Below, piece by piece: positions 35,156-44,650 of a stretch of 64,000 bases of DNA; position 1 is the first letter of the stretch; every line of letters begins with the position of its first letter. Both the position numbers and the translations under genes were made by a program. The notes under the pieces were generated by a model. The model was not told the origin of the DNA. It worked only from the letters and a program-made list of their open reading frames with translations, and did not search any database. Source of the DNA: Hoeflea sp. (GTDB taxonomy: Bacteria; Pseudomonadota; Alphaproteobacteria; Rhizobiales; Rhizobiaceae); the NCBI GenBank assembly GCA_019084245.1, contig JAHRFE010000028.1, positions 310,001 to 374,000 on the forward strand, given 5' to 3'.

Positions 35156-35731
35156 ATGGAACAGCCCGCTCTTCGTCCCTTCATCTTTGTCAGGCACGGG
35201 CAAACAGACTGGAACCTTGAGGGACGGTTTCAGGGACGAACGGATATCCCGCTCAATGACAAAGGGAGGGAGCAGGCGCTGCTCGCACGACGCCTGTTGG
35301 CCAAAACCGAGGTTTCGCGCGTGCTGACAAGTCCGTTGAGCAGGGCCGTAGAGACGGCACGCCTGGTTTTCCCGTCCCTTTCCAAACTGATCGAGACGGA
35401 AGACTTGCTGATCGAATGTGATTTCGGTCGGTTGGAAGGCCGCCCCATCCTGCAAGTGATGCAGGAGCACGGACTTGCCCGGAAGGAACAGCTTGCAGAG
35501 ATCCTGCCGGACGATGGTGAACAGTGGGCAAGCGTAACCGCCCGTTGCCAATTCCTGCTGGGACGCTTGGTAATGCTGCAAACCGAGCGCCCGATTGCCC
35601 TTGTCGGCCATGACGCTGTGTTGCAAGGTCTCTCCGAGTTGCTCACCGGCAAATGGTTCGACAGCCAACATGCACATCCCTACCTCTTCACAAAAGCAGA
35701 TGGTTCATGGCGGGTCGTGGATATATGCTGA
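35156..35731 (+). CDS. Histidine phosphatase (phosphoglycerate mutase-like)
   Basis: 191-residue branch-1 histidine phosphatase. The catalytic RHGQTDWN is at about residues 13-20 (His14 would be phosphorylated), and FQGRTDIPLNDKGREQA follows. The second catalytic arginine/glutamate region is TSPLSRAVETA and CDFGRLEGRP, and the second His lies in LVGHDAVLQG. Dedicated glycolytic mutases are longer, so a small-molecule phosphatase such as a CobC- or GpmB-like enzyme is more likely. AAGGAAC precedes the ATG. It is the last gene of the yraN-gshB insertion. Confidence 0.88.
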   Translation: MEQPALRPFIFVRHGQTDWNLEGRFQGRTDIPLNDKGREQALLARRLLAKTEVSRVLTSPLSRAVETARLVFPSLSKLIETEDLLIECDFGRLEGRPILQVMQEHGLARKEQLAEILPDDGEQWASVTARCQFLLGRLVMLQTERPIALVGHDAVLQGLSELLTGKWFDSQHAHPYLFTKADGSWRVVDIC

Positions 35732-35877
35732 GTGCCGTCCACTTTGTCCGGAGTGGTACCCAGATAGACGGCTGGCTGGTCTGGAGGAGCAGGCCCAAAT
35801 TCCACCCCCTCCCCCGTTGCAATCTGCCCCCCTCAGCGCCTATGTGAGACCCTCAGAGTGGCGGAGACGAACGACCC

Positions 35878-36825
35878 ATGAGCAAGATCCGGAATGTCGC
35901 GGTCCAGATGGACCATGTGAGGTCGATCAGGATTGCGGGGGATTCGACCTTCGCGATGTCGCTTGAGGCGCAAGCGCGCGGCTATCAATTGTTTCACTAC
36001 ACGCCGGACCAGCTGTCGATGCGCGACGGTGTGGTGCAGGCGGTGGCCGAGCCGATGATCCTCAGGGATGTCGAGGGCGACCATTTCGAACTCGGGCCGC
36101 AGGAGAAGATCAATCTGGCCGACATGGACGTGGTGCTGCTCAGGCAGGATCCGCCGTTCGACATGGCCTACACCACCTCGACGCATCTGCTCGAGCGGGT
36201 GCACCCGAAGACGCTGGTGGTCAATGACCCGGCCTGGGTGCGCAATTCGCCCGAGAAGATCTTCGTCACCGAATTTCCCGACCTGATGCCGAAGACGCTG
36301 ATTTCCCGCGATCCGGCGACCATCAATGCCTTCCGCGCCGAGGTCGGCGATATGATCCTCAAGCCGCTCTACGGCAATGGCGGCGCCGGCGTGTTCCACA
36401 TCAAGCCGGATGACCGCAACATGTCGTCGCTGCTCGAAATGTTCGCGCAGATGTACCGCGAACCGTTCATCGCCCAGGAATATCTGTCCAGGGTCCGCGC
36501 CGGCGACAAGCGCATCATCCTGATCGACGGCGAGCCGGTGGGCGCCATCAACCGGGTGCCGGCCGAGCATGATTCGCGCTCCAACATGCATGTCGGCGGC
36601 CGCGCCGAACACAGCGAGCTGACCGAGCGCGAGCATGAAATCTGCGCCCGGATCGGGCCGGCGCTCAAGGCGCGCGGCTTCATCCTGGTCGGCATCGACA
36701 TCATCGGCGACCTGATGACCGAGATCAACGTGACCTCGCCCACCGGCTTGCGCGAAATCCGCAATTTCGGCGGTCCGGACATCGCGAGCCTGTTCTGGGA
36801 TGCGGTGGAATCCAAGCGCGTCTGA
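35878..36825 (+). CDS. gshB: Glutathione synthetase
   Basis: 315-residue ATP-grasp ligase that adds glycine to gamma-glutamylcysteine. Visible: the N-terminal domain with [19 protein letters not shown], the [18 protein letters not shown] substrate-side block, [13 protein letters not shown], the ATP-grasp [12 protein letters not shown] near 162 and the metal-binding [17 protein letters not shown]. It is the length of proteobacterial GshB. The upstream neighbours are accessory, and a RES/Xre toxin pair lies directly downstream on the opposite strand. Confidence 0.96.
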   Translation: MSKIRNVAVQMDHVRSIRIAGDSTFAMSLEAQARGYQLFHYTPDQLSMRDGVVQAVAEPMILRDVEGDHFELGPQEKINLADMDVVLLRQDPPFDMAYTTSTHLLERVHPKTLVVNDPAWVRNSPEKIFVTEFPDLMPKTLISRDPATINAFRAEVGDMILKPLYGNGGAGVFHIKPDDRNMSSLLEMFAQMYREPFIAQEYLSRVRAGDKRIILIDGEPVGAINRVPAEHDSRSNMHVGGRAEHSELTEREHEICARIGPALKARGFILVGIDIIGDLMTEINVTSPTGLREIRNFGGPDIASLFWDAVESKRV

Positions 36826-36829
36826 GGCT

Positions 36830-37528
36830 TCAGCTCACCGCCAGCACCGCACCGGTGTCGTGCTGGCGGACGAAATCGACGCGGGACCCGTCCCAGTGAT
36901 AGCTGTAATGCCGGCCCTGGACCGGAATCGGCACGACATCCGGCCAGAATGCGCCGATGCAACTCCCACCTACCATGCGGACGCTGCTCCATGCCAGGCC
37001 GTCGCTTCCCGCCGCCCGGAGCGCCCGTCCCTCGGCTTGGGCCAGAGTATAGTCCTCGGGGTCGCGTGTGCCGGGGACCGCGTCGACATCATCGAGATCA
37101 CGGTCGATGGCGCCGATCAGAACGCGGAAATCCGCTGTCCAGCCGGGGGCTTCGCTTGTGGCGCGCATGAAGGCCTGATGGTGGTGGATGGTTTCGGCGA
37201 CAGCCACCGGCTCGCTGTCAGCGGCATAATAGATCCCGTAACTGCCATCCGAAAAACGGCTTGGCCGCAGCGTGGAGCAGTGCACGAACGGCGCCATGAC
37301 GAGGCTGGCACCGGGGCCGGACACCCGCCGCGCGGCAGGCACCTTGCCGAGATCGCCGATCTCGAACCGGATGCGCGGATTGGTCTTGGCCTCGACCGAG
37401 GCCAGCGCCTCCCAATCCCGAGGATCGGCGATGTCCTCGAACAGATTGATCGGCGGAAAGATCGACCGGATGATGCGATAAGTCTGCAGCCATCGCACGC
37501 GGCGGCGGACCGCCCGTCCGCTTACCAT
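36830..37528 (-). CDS. RES-domain toxin
   Basis: 232-residue RES-family toxin. Characterised members (ParT, MbcT, Res) deplete NAD+ or modify a metabolic enzyme. The RES pattern is visible: RIIRSIFPPINLFEDIADPRDW (start of domain), the conserved arginine/glycine strand with GSYGIYYAADSEPVAVAETIHHH, and a C-terminal QGRHYSYHWDG strand. The ATG at 37528 overlaps the antitoxin TAA by five bases (ATGGTAA), the typical gene order and overlap. The frame is open for 92 codons upstream, but that is a shadow of the antitoxin gene. Confidence 0.87.
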   Translation of the reverse strand: MVSGRAVRRRVRWLQTYRIIRSIFPPINLFEDIADPRDWEALASVEAKTNPRIRFEIGDLGKVPAARRVSGPGASLVMAPFVHCSTLRPSRFSDGSYGIYYAADSEPVAVAETIHHHQAFMRATSEAPGWTADFRVLIGAIDRDLDDVDAVPGTRDPEDYTLAQAEGRALRAAGSDGLAWSSVRMVGGSCIGAFWPDVVPIPVQGRHYSYHWDGSRVDFVRQHDTGAVLAVS

Positions 37529-37941
37529 GCGCCGCGCTCGGCATCGATCCATTCGCGCATGGCCGAGAGATCCGAGATTTCTCCGCGCAGCATCAGATCG
37601 AGCGCCGAAAGGCCGCCGAAAGCCGCGTTGGGCCGGCGGAGCCAGCCATAGCCGCGCGCCGGTTCCCTGAACAGATAGCGCAGCCCCTTGTGGATGCCCA
37701 TCAGGTGCGCCATCCGCATTCTCAGATCCCTGTCGATCCGGCCGATTGCGCCATCCTTCCAGCGCGCCCAGGTGCGCGGAGACATGCCGCCCAGAAGCGT
37801 GCAAGCCTCAGCATCGGTCAGTTCCCACGCACGGAACAGATTGACGGTGGCGCGCGCCAGCGCCCCGGCCTCCGTGTCGGTTATGACGCTTGCCTCAGCT
37901 TCGGCTGGGGTGGAGACGATGGGTTTAAGCTGCATGGTCAT
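37522..37941 (-). CDS. Xre/MbcA/ParS-type antitoxin
   Basis: 139-residue antitoxin partnering the RES toxin. A helical N-terminal dimerisation/DNA-binding half contains the Xre-like segment LFRAWELTDAEACTLLGGMSPRTWARWK, and the C-terminal half (MRMAHLMGIHKGLRYLF, then LMLRGEISDLSAMREWIDAERGAW) is the DUF2384-type toxin-binding part. Starts at 37941 or 37935 are both possible; the latter has GAG six bases upstream. With the predicted promoter the leader would be only 9-15 bases long, so the mRNA is nearly leaderless. Confidence 0.87.
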   Translation of the reverse strand: MTMQLKPIVSTPAEAEASVITDTEAGALARATVNLFRAWELTDAEACTLLGGMSPRTWARWKDGAIGRIDRDLRMRMAHLMGIHKGLRYLFREPARGYGWLRRPNAAFGGLSALDLMLRGEISDLSAMREWIDAERGAW

Positions 37942-37946
37942 CTCGC

Positions 37947-37984
37947 ATTTGGCGATATTATATAGGATTGTCGCCAAATGGCAA
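37947..37984 (-). promoter_or_regulatory. Promoter and operator of the RES/Xre toxin-antitoxin operon
   Basis: On the minus strand TTGCCA (37984-37979) and a perfect TATAAT (37962-37957) are 16 bases apart. The inverted repeat ATTTGGCGA (37947-37955) / TCGCCAAAT (37971-37979) flanks the -10 box symmetrically and reaches the -35, the expected position for autorepression by the Xre antitoxin. Confidence 0.65.
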
Positions 37985-38210
37985 GAACTGCGCTCCAGCG
38001 CATACAACGCGGTCCGGTGTTCTCCCCCTGTCTCCGTTCCCGCTCCACAACCCGCCACAACCACGCTCCCCTTTAAAGTGCAATTGTTGCCAGATTGTTC
38101 TTGTTTTGCCCCGCATACCGTGCTTCACTGGAATTGATCGCGCATAACGGGAATTATTCGCATCCCGGCGCGGCTTGACGGGCACAATCTCAGAGCAAGG
38201 GGCCGGGAAC

Positions 38211-39743
38211 ATGGTTGCGCGGGTCAGTACGGTTTCGTTCCAGGGCATCGAGGCGGTGCCGGTCGATGTGCAGGTGATGATCGCGCCGGGGAAGGTGGGC
38301 ATGCATATCGTCGGCCTGCCCGACAAGGCGGTGGCCGAAAGCCGCGAGCGGGTGCAGGCGGCGCTGCACGCCTCCGGGCTGTCGCTGCCGGCCAGGAAAG
38401 TCACCGTCAACCTGGCGCCGGCGGACCTGCCCAAGGAAGGATCGCATTTCGACCTGCCGATCGCGCTCGGACTGATGGCAGCGCTCGGCGCCATCCCGGG
38501 CGATGCGCTCGACGGCTATGTGGTCTTAGGCGAACTTTCGCTCGATGGCACCATCGCAACGGTGGCGGGCGCGCTGCCCGCGGCGATCGGCGCCAATGCG
38601 CTCGGCAAGGGGCTGATCTGCCCGGCGGGCAGCGGCCCGGAAGCGGCCTGGGCCGGCGCGGACATCGACATCATCGCGCCGCGCTCGCTGATCGCCATCG
38701 CCAATCATTTCCGCGGCACGCAGGTGCTTGCGCGCCCGGTGCCGGCAATGCGGGCGGCGCCCCTCAACATGCCCGACCTTGCCGAGATCAAGGGCCAGGA
38801 GACCGCCAAGCGGGCGCTCGAGGTGGCGGCCGCCGGGGGGCACAATCTGATCATGGTCGGCCCGCCCGGATCGGGCAAATCGATGCTCGCCGCCCGGCTT
38901 CCCTCGATCCTGCCGCCGCTCTCGGCGCCCGAGCTGCTGGAAGTGTCGATGATCCATTCGATTGCCGGTCAGCTCGCCGGCGGCAAGCTGTCGGACCGGC
39001 GGCCGTTCCGGGCGCCGCATCATTCGGCCTCGATGGCGGCGATGGTCGGCGGCGGCCTGCGCGCCCGGCCCGGCGAGGTGTCGCTGGCCCATAACGGCAT
39101 ACTGTTTCTCGACGAGTTTCCCGAATTCACGCCGCAGGTGCTCGATTCCTTGAGGCAGCCGCTGGAGAATGGCGAGAGCGTGATCGCGCGGGCCAATCAC
39201 CGGGTGAGCTATCCCGCCAACATCCAGCTGATCGCGGCGATGAACCCCTGCCGCTGCGGCATGGCCGGCGAGCCGGGCCATTCCTGCGCCCGCGGTCCGC
39301 GCTGCCAGGCCGATTACCAGGGGCGGATTTCGGGGCCGCTGATGGACCGGATCGACATCCGCATCGACGTGCCCGCGGTCAGCGCGCAGGACCTGATCAA
39401 GCCGCAGCCGGCGGAAGGCAGCGCCGATGTCGCGGCCCGCGTCGCTGCCGCACGGCAGATCCAGCAGGCCCGCTTCCGCGCGCTGGGCCGCCCCGACATC
39501 CGCACCAATTCGCAATGCTCGACCTCGCTGGTCGAACAGGTGGCCAAGCCCGACGCAGGCGGCCAGGCGCTGCTCAGCGACGCGGCGGAAAAGCTCCGGT
39601 TCTCGGCCCGCGCCTATCACCGCATCCTCAAGGTGGCGCGGACGCTGGCCGATCTCGACGGCGCGGAGACAGTCGGCCGCATTCACCTGGCCGAGGCGAT
39701 CTCCTACCGCATCGCCACCGAACGGGTGTCGGCGGCGGCGTGA
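38211..39743 (+). CDS. comM: YifB/ComM family Mg-chelatase-like AAA+ ATPase
   Basis: 510-residue hexameric ATPase. In naturally competent bacteria ComM drives branch migration of incoming DNA; most carriers, including this lineage, are not known to be competent. Features: N-terminal ChlI domain with VGLPDKAVAESRERVQAAL, Walker A GPPGSGKSMLA near residue 220, Walker B ILFLDEFPEF, and a C-terminal Mg-chelatase domain including the paired-cysteine segment MNPCRCGMAGEPGHSC. The ATG at 38211 starts the conserved ARVSTVSFQGIEA block; a GTG-type upstream start would add 12 unusual residues. Confidence 0.95.
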   Translation: MVARVSTVSFQGIEAVPVDVQVMIAPGKVGMHIVGLPDKAVAESRERVQAALHASGLSLPARKVTVNLAPADLPKEGSHFDLPIALGLMAALGAIPGDALDGYVVLGELSLDGTIATVAGALPAAIGANALGKGLICPAGSGPEAAWAGADIDIIAPRSLIAIANHFRGTQVLARPVPAMRAAPLNMPDLAEIKGQETAKRALEVAAAGGHNLIMVGPPGSGKSMLAARLPSILPPLSAPELLEVSMIHSIAGQLAGGKLSDRRPFRAPHHSASMAAMVGGGLRARPGEVSLAHNGILFLDEFPEFTPQVLDSLRQPLENGESVIARANHRVSYPANIQLIAAMNPCRCGMAGEPGHSCARGPRCQADYQGRISGPLMDRIDIRIDVPAVSAQDLIKPQPAEGSADVAARVAAARQIQQARFRALGRPDIRTNSQCSTSLVEQVAKPDAGGQALLSDAAEKLRFSARAYHRILKVARTLADLDGAETVGRIHLAEAISYRIATERVSAAA

Positions 39744-39818
39744 GGGCGCCCCGGTCGGGGTGCTGCACCCGGACACTCATGACGTCCTTCGTCATGACGC
39801 AGAGACCCCGTCGTCGTC

Positions 39819-39944
39819 GTCCTCAGGCCTGTCCAGGACAAGCGAAGCGACGTCCGAGAGGATCTACCGGCCCCTCGGGTTTTCCGCTGGACCACCTGTT
39901 GCGGTATGGCGCGTGGAGATCCTCGGGACAGGCCCGAGGAGGAC
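39819..39944. repeat. REP/BIME-like inverted pair between comM and cysK
   Basis: Two copies of one palindromic element face each other. The right copy reads AGATCCTCGGGACAGGCCCG and continues GAGGAGGAC (39917-39944). The left copy begins GTCCTCAGGCCTGTCC (39819-39834), which is close to the reverse complement of the right copy's end, and includes AGGATCT (39859-39865) paired with AGATCCT (39917-39923). The layout resembles bacterial interspersed mosaic elements at the 3' junction of convergent genes. A third copy is at 56649-56681. Confidence 0.6.
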
Positions 39945-39964
39945 GGAACGCGAGGGCGCTGCGC

Positions 39965-40936
<972 letters not shown>

Positions 40937-41087
40937 GGCAAACTCCTTTGTTCTTTGACCCGAGTGTAAGGCCGCAAGCCCGGCGAGACCAGTCAAGAGG
41001 CGTGAGGATCACCGGGACGCTGCGGAAATTTATTCTAACCAAATACTTGAGACCGGATAAAACTTCCGCATGCAGCCGTATTTGAGC

Positions 41088-42092
41088 TCAACGGACAAGA
41101 AATCCTTCCGCCAGGGGATCATCTTCCTCGACAATGAACTCGGCCTTGCCGGCATAGAACGCGCGGCCCGAGACCGTGGCGGTGATCGCGCGATGCGGCC
41201 CGGCTTGCGTGACCGAGGCGACGCGGCCTGAAAACCGGCTGCCGATGATGCTGAGGAAGATCCGTTCCTGGCCCGGGGCGAACTGGCCGCGGGCCTGCAT
41301 GGCTGCAAGCCTTGCGGTGACGCCGGAGCCGGTGGGCGAGCGGTCGACCTGGCGGTCAGCGAAGACGCAGACATTGCGGGTCGGCTGTTCGGAGAAGGCG
41401 TCGCGGCCATCGGTCAGGATCGTGCCGTAGAGGAAGGCGAGGTCGGAGGCATCGGGATGGCTCAGCGGCACCGCCGCCTGGGCCGCCTTCGTCAGGCTGT
41501 CCGCCGCCTCGACAAAGGCCGTCACCGGGTCGCGGCCGAATTTGAGCCCGAACTGTCGGGCGTCGGCCAGCGCGTAGAATGCGCCGCCATAGACGATGTC
41601 GAAATTCACCTTGCCCCAGTTGCCGATGGTCAGCGCCTTGTCCTTCGCAAACAGGAAGGACGGCACGCTCTCGAAGCTCACCTCGGCCGGCTTGCCGTCG
41701 CGCATGGCGACTTCGGCGCGGACCATCCCGCAGGGGCATTCGATGTTGACCACGGTCACATCCTCGCCGGCGGGCACCAGCCCCTGGTCCACCGCGTAGC
41801 GGCCGAGCGCGATGATGGCGTGGCCGCACATGGTGGAATAGCCCTCATTGTGCATGAACAGCACGGCAAGGTCGGCGCCGGGCAGATCCGGCTCAACCAG
41901 CAGCGCGCCATACATGTCCTGATGACCGCGCGGCTCGAACATCAGGATCTTGCGCAAATGATCGAGATGATCGCGGACATAAGCGCGCTTTTCGAGGATG
42001 GTGCCCTTGGGCAGTTCCGGGTAGCCACCGGTGACGATCCGCAGCGGCTCGCCGCCTGTGTGCATGTCGATGACGGTGAGCGGGCCGCTCAT
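41088..42092 (-). CDS. Trans-3-hydroxy-L-proline dehydratase (proline racemase family)
   Basis: 334-residue proline-racemase-fold enzyme. Family members have two catalytic residues: Cys/Cys in true racemases and 4-hydroxyproline epimerases, Cys/Thr in trans-3-hydroxyproline dehydratase. Here the first is Cys89 (STMCGH) and the second is Thr254 in DRSPTGSG, so the dehydratase call follows directly from the residues. It would convert trans-3-hydroxy-L-proline to pyrroline-2-carboxylate, on a route to proline. The dut stop overlaps its ATG (ATGA), so dut and this gene form a coupled pair that I do not expect to see usually. Confidence 0.85.
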   Translation of the reverse strand: MSGPLTVIDMHTGGEPLRIVTGGYPELPKGTILEKRAYVRDHLDHLRKILMFEPRGHQDMYGALLVEPDLPGADLAVLFMHNEGYSTMCGHAIIALGRYAVDQGLVPAGEDVTVVNIECPCGMVRAEVAMRDGKPAEVSFESVPSFLFAKDKALTIGNWGKVNFDIVYGGAFYALADARQFGLKFGRDPVTAFVEAADSLTKAAQAAVPLSHPDASDLAFLYGTILTDGRDAFSEQPTRNVCVFADRQVDRSPTGSGVTARLAAMQARGQFAPGQERIFLSIIGSRFSGRVASVTQAGPHRAITATVSGRAFYAGKAEFIVEEDDPLAEGFLVR

Positions 42093-42610
42093 TGCGCCCC
42101 GGTCGAGCCGAAACCGCCGGCGCCGCGCGCGGTGTCGGTGAGCGCCTGATGCACGGTGACCCGGGCCTGGACCACCGGGGCGATGACCAGTTGCGCCACA
42201 CGCATGCCGCGGCTCACCACGAAGGGTTCCGCGCCGAGATTGGCGAGGATCACCTTGACCTCGCCGCGATAGTCGCTGTCGATGGTGCCGGGTGAATTCA
42301 AACAGGTGACGCCGAATTTCAGCGCCAGCCCCGAGCGCGGCCGGACCTGGGCCTCAAAGCCCTCCGGGATTTCCATGATCAGCCCGGTGGGAACGGCGAA
42401 GCGGCCGCCCGGGGCGATATCGAGCGGCGCGCTGTCCTCGACGGCCGCCCGCAGGTCCATGCCCGCCGAGCCCGGCGTTTCATAGACGGGCAGATCCAGA
42501 CCCTCGCCATGCGGCAGGACAATGACCCGCAGTTCGGGGACCCGCAGCTCGGGTCCGGACGCCAGAGCGTCATGGGAGGTATCTTGAGGCAGGCGATCAG
42601 GATGGGTCAT
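42089..42610 (-). CDS. dut: dUTP diphosphatase
   Basis: 173-residue trimeric dUTPase that keeps uracil out of DNA and supplies dUMP for thymidylate synthesis. The five family motifs are all visible: [39 protein letters not shown] and [10 protein letters not shown]. It has a 25-residue N-terminal extension rich in polar residues. It lies upstream of and overlaps the hydroxyproline dehydratase. In many Rhizobiales coaBC precedes dut directly; here coaBC is about 20 kb away. Confidence 0.95.
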   Translation of the reverse strand: MTHPDRLPQDTSHDALASGPELRVPELRVIVLPHGEGLDLPVYETPGSAGMDLRAAVEDSAPLDIAPGGRFAVPTGLIMEIPEGFEAQVRPRSGLALKFGVTCLNSPGTIDSDYRGEVKVILANLGAEPFVVSRGMRVAQLVIAPVVQARVTVHQALTDTARGAGGFGSTGAQ

Positions 42611-42703
42611 GGATCAAGCTTTCACCCTTGTCGGGCCGCGGTCAATTGCATGGCGGGCCGCAAGCCGCTAGAAGGCAACCCAATCAACAGGAATTCGCCA
42701 CCG

Positions 42704-44293
42704 ATGCCCGATACACTCGCCGACGAGGTCGCGCGCCGCCGCACCTTCGCCATCATCTCGCACCCGGACGCCGGCAAGACGACGCTGACCGAAAAACTGC
42801 TGCTGTTCGGCGGCGCGATCCAGTTGGCGGGCGAGGTCAGGGCCAAGAAGAGCCGGATCCAGACCCGCTCGGACTGGATGAAGATCGAGCGCGAACGCGG
42901 CATTTCGGTGGTCACATCGGTGATGACGTTCGAGTACAACAATCACGTGTTCAACCTGCTCGACACGCCGGGCCACGAGGATTTCGCCGACGACACCTAC
43001 CGGACGCTGACGGCCGTGGATGCGGCGGTGATGGTGATCGACGCGGCCAAGGGCATCGAGCCCCGGACGCTGAAGCTGTTCGAGGTGTGCCGGCTCAGGG
43101 ATATCCCGATCATCACCTTCGTCAACAAGATGGACCGCGAGGCGCGCAACCCGTTCGATATTCTCGACGAGGTGGAGCAGAAGCTGGCGCTTGATTGCGC
43201 ACCGATGACCTGGCCGATCGGTCAGGGGCGCAGCTTCGCGGGCACCTATCATTTGAGCAAATCGGCGATCCGCCATTCCGACACGGAGATGGAACTGACG
43301 CCGGTCAACGGCCCGGAATCCGATGCCGTGGCCGGGCTACTGCCCGAAAACGAGCGCGACACCTTCATCGAGGAGGCGTCGCTCGCCGTGGAGGCCTGCA
43401 AGCCGTTCGATCTCGCGGCCTTTCGCGAAGGCCATCTGACGCCGGTCTATTTCGGCTCGGCGCTGAAAAATTTCGGCGTGCGCGACCTCATCAATGCGCT
43501 CGGAGAGTATGCGCCGCAGCCGCGGGCGCAAGTGGCAGACACCCGCACGGTGGAGGCCACCGACCCGAAGATGACCGCCTTCGTGTTCAAGATCCAGGCC
43601 AACATGGACCCCAACCACCGAGATCGCATTGCCTTCGTGCGGGTGTGCTCGGGAACGCTGGAGCGCGGCATGAAGGCCAGGCTCTCGCGTACCGGCAAGC
43701 CGATGAGCCTGTCGGCGCCGCAGTTCTTCTTCGCCGCCCAGCGGCAGATCGCCGACACCGCCTATGCCGGTGACGTGGTCGGCATCCCCAATCACGGCAC
43801 GTTGCGGATAGGGGACACGCTGACCGAGGGCGAGGCGCTGGTGTTCCAGGGCGTTCCGAACTTCGCGCCGGAAATCCTGCGCCGGGTACGGCTCGAGGAC
43901 GCGATGAAGGCCAAGAAACTCAAGGAAGCGCTGCAGCAGATGGCCGAGGAAGGCGTGGTGCAGCTGTTCTCGCCCGAGGATGGCTCGCCGGCAATCGTCG
44001 GCGTGGTCGGCGCGCTGCAGCTCGACGTGCTGAAGGAGCGGTTGTCCGCGGAATACGGCCTGCCGGTCAGCTTCGAGATGGCGCGGTTCTCGATCTGCCG
44101 CTGGATCTCGGCCGATGACAAGAACGACCTTGAACGGTTTGTCACCAGCCATCGCGGCGACATTGCCCGCGACCTTGATGGCGATCCGGTGTTTCTGGCG
44201 TCCGATCAGTTCTCGCTCAATTACGAGGCGGAGCGCTGGAAGATGATCACCATGGTGGCGATCAAGGAATACCAGGTCGCCAAGGCGGCATAG
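42704..44293 (+). CDS. prfC: Peptide chain release factor 3
   Basis: 529-residue translational GTPase that recycles RF1/RF2 from the ribosome after termination. G1 is HPDAGKTTLTEK, G2 in the RGISVVTSVMTFEY region, G3 DTPGHEDF, G4 NKMDR; the RF3 C-terminal domain follows. Length matches the family (E. coli 529). The ATG at 42704 starts the conserved LADEVARRRTFAIISHPDAG; 65 open upstream codons are antisense to dut. It is divergent from dut and not clearly operonic with the ABC transporter downstream. Confidence 0.96.
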   Translation: MPDTLADEVARRRTFAIISHPDAGKTTLTEKLLLFGGAIQLAGEVRAKKSRIQTRSDWMKIERERGISVVTSVMTFEYNNHVFNLLDTPGHEDFADDTYRTLTAVDAAVMVIDAAKGIEPRTLKLFEVCRLRDIPIITFVNKMDREARNPFDILDEVEQKLALDCAPMTWPIGQGRSFAGTYHLSKSAIRHSDTEMELTPVNGPESDAVAGLLPENERDTFIEEASLAVEACKPFDLAAFREGHLTPVYFGSALKNFGVRDLINALGEYAPQPRAQVADTRTVEATDPKMTAFVFKIQANMDPNHRDRIAFVRVCSGTLERGMKARLSRTGKPMSLSAPQFFFAAQRQIADTAYAGDVVGIPNHGTLRIGDTLTEGEALVFQGVPNFAPEILRRVRLEDAMKAKKLKEALQQMAEEGVVQLFSPEDGSPAIVGVVGALQLDVLKERLSAEYGLPVSFEMARFSICRWISADDKNDLERFVTSHRGDIARDLDGDPVFLASDQFSLNYEAERWKMITMVAIKEYQVAKAA

Positions 44294-44650
44294 ACCGCGG
44301 GCGAAACATCTCCTGCCGTCCGGTCATGACCGGCTAAGCTCCAGTTGCGCGTCAATGACGCTACCCTCCATGCTGTCATCCAATGGGATACGCGGCCGGC
44401 TTCGCCGCCGGCCGGCTGGAAGGCTGCGCCGCCGCCAATGTCCGAAGGACAAACCGCCGCGGCCAATGTCACAAATCTGTTGCGCCGGTCGATTACCTCT
44501 TCCCGCCGCTGCAAGCGATTACGGGGCTGCGCGGCTTCCGCATCTATTCCGAAATATGAAGGTCACGGATGCGGCGATACATACGGCAAGTCCCCGGACA
44601 TGATGCTCACGAAACCGGCGCAGAGACCGCGCCACAAAGGGAGACAACGG
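44294..44650. other. Intergenic region between prfC and the iron-type ABC transporter
   Basis: About 360 bp. It holds a perfect 14-bp palindrome CCGGTCATGACCGG (44320-44333) and a strong GC-rich hairpin GGCCGGC...GCCGGCC near 44391-44414, either of which could end prfC transcription. I looked for an iron-responsive box (TGA-N9-TCA type) in the downstream promoter area and did not find a convincing one. Confidence 0.5.

Noticed and set aside
40937-41087. Sulfur-responsive riboswitch or box upstream of cysK
   Set aside because: The AT-rich stretch TTAGAATAAATTT has no recognised riboswitch core; only a weak promoter-like pattern.
44294-44650. Fur/RirA/Irr-type iron box before the transporter
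   Set aside because: No convincing TGA-N9-TCA or other iron box was found, so iron regulation is not claimed.
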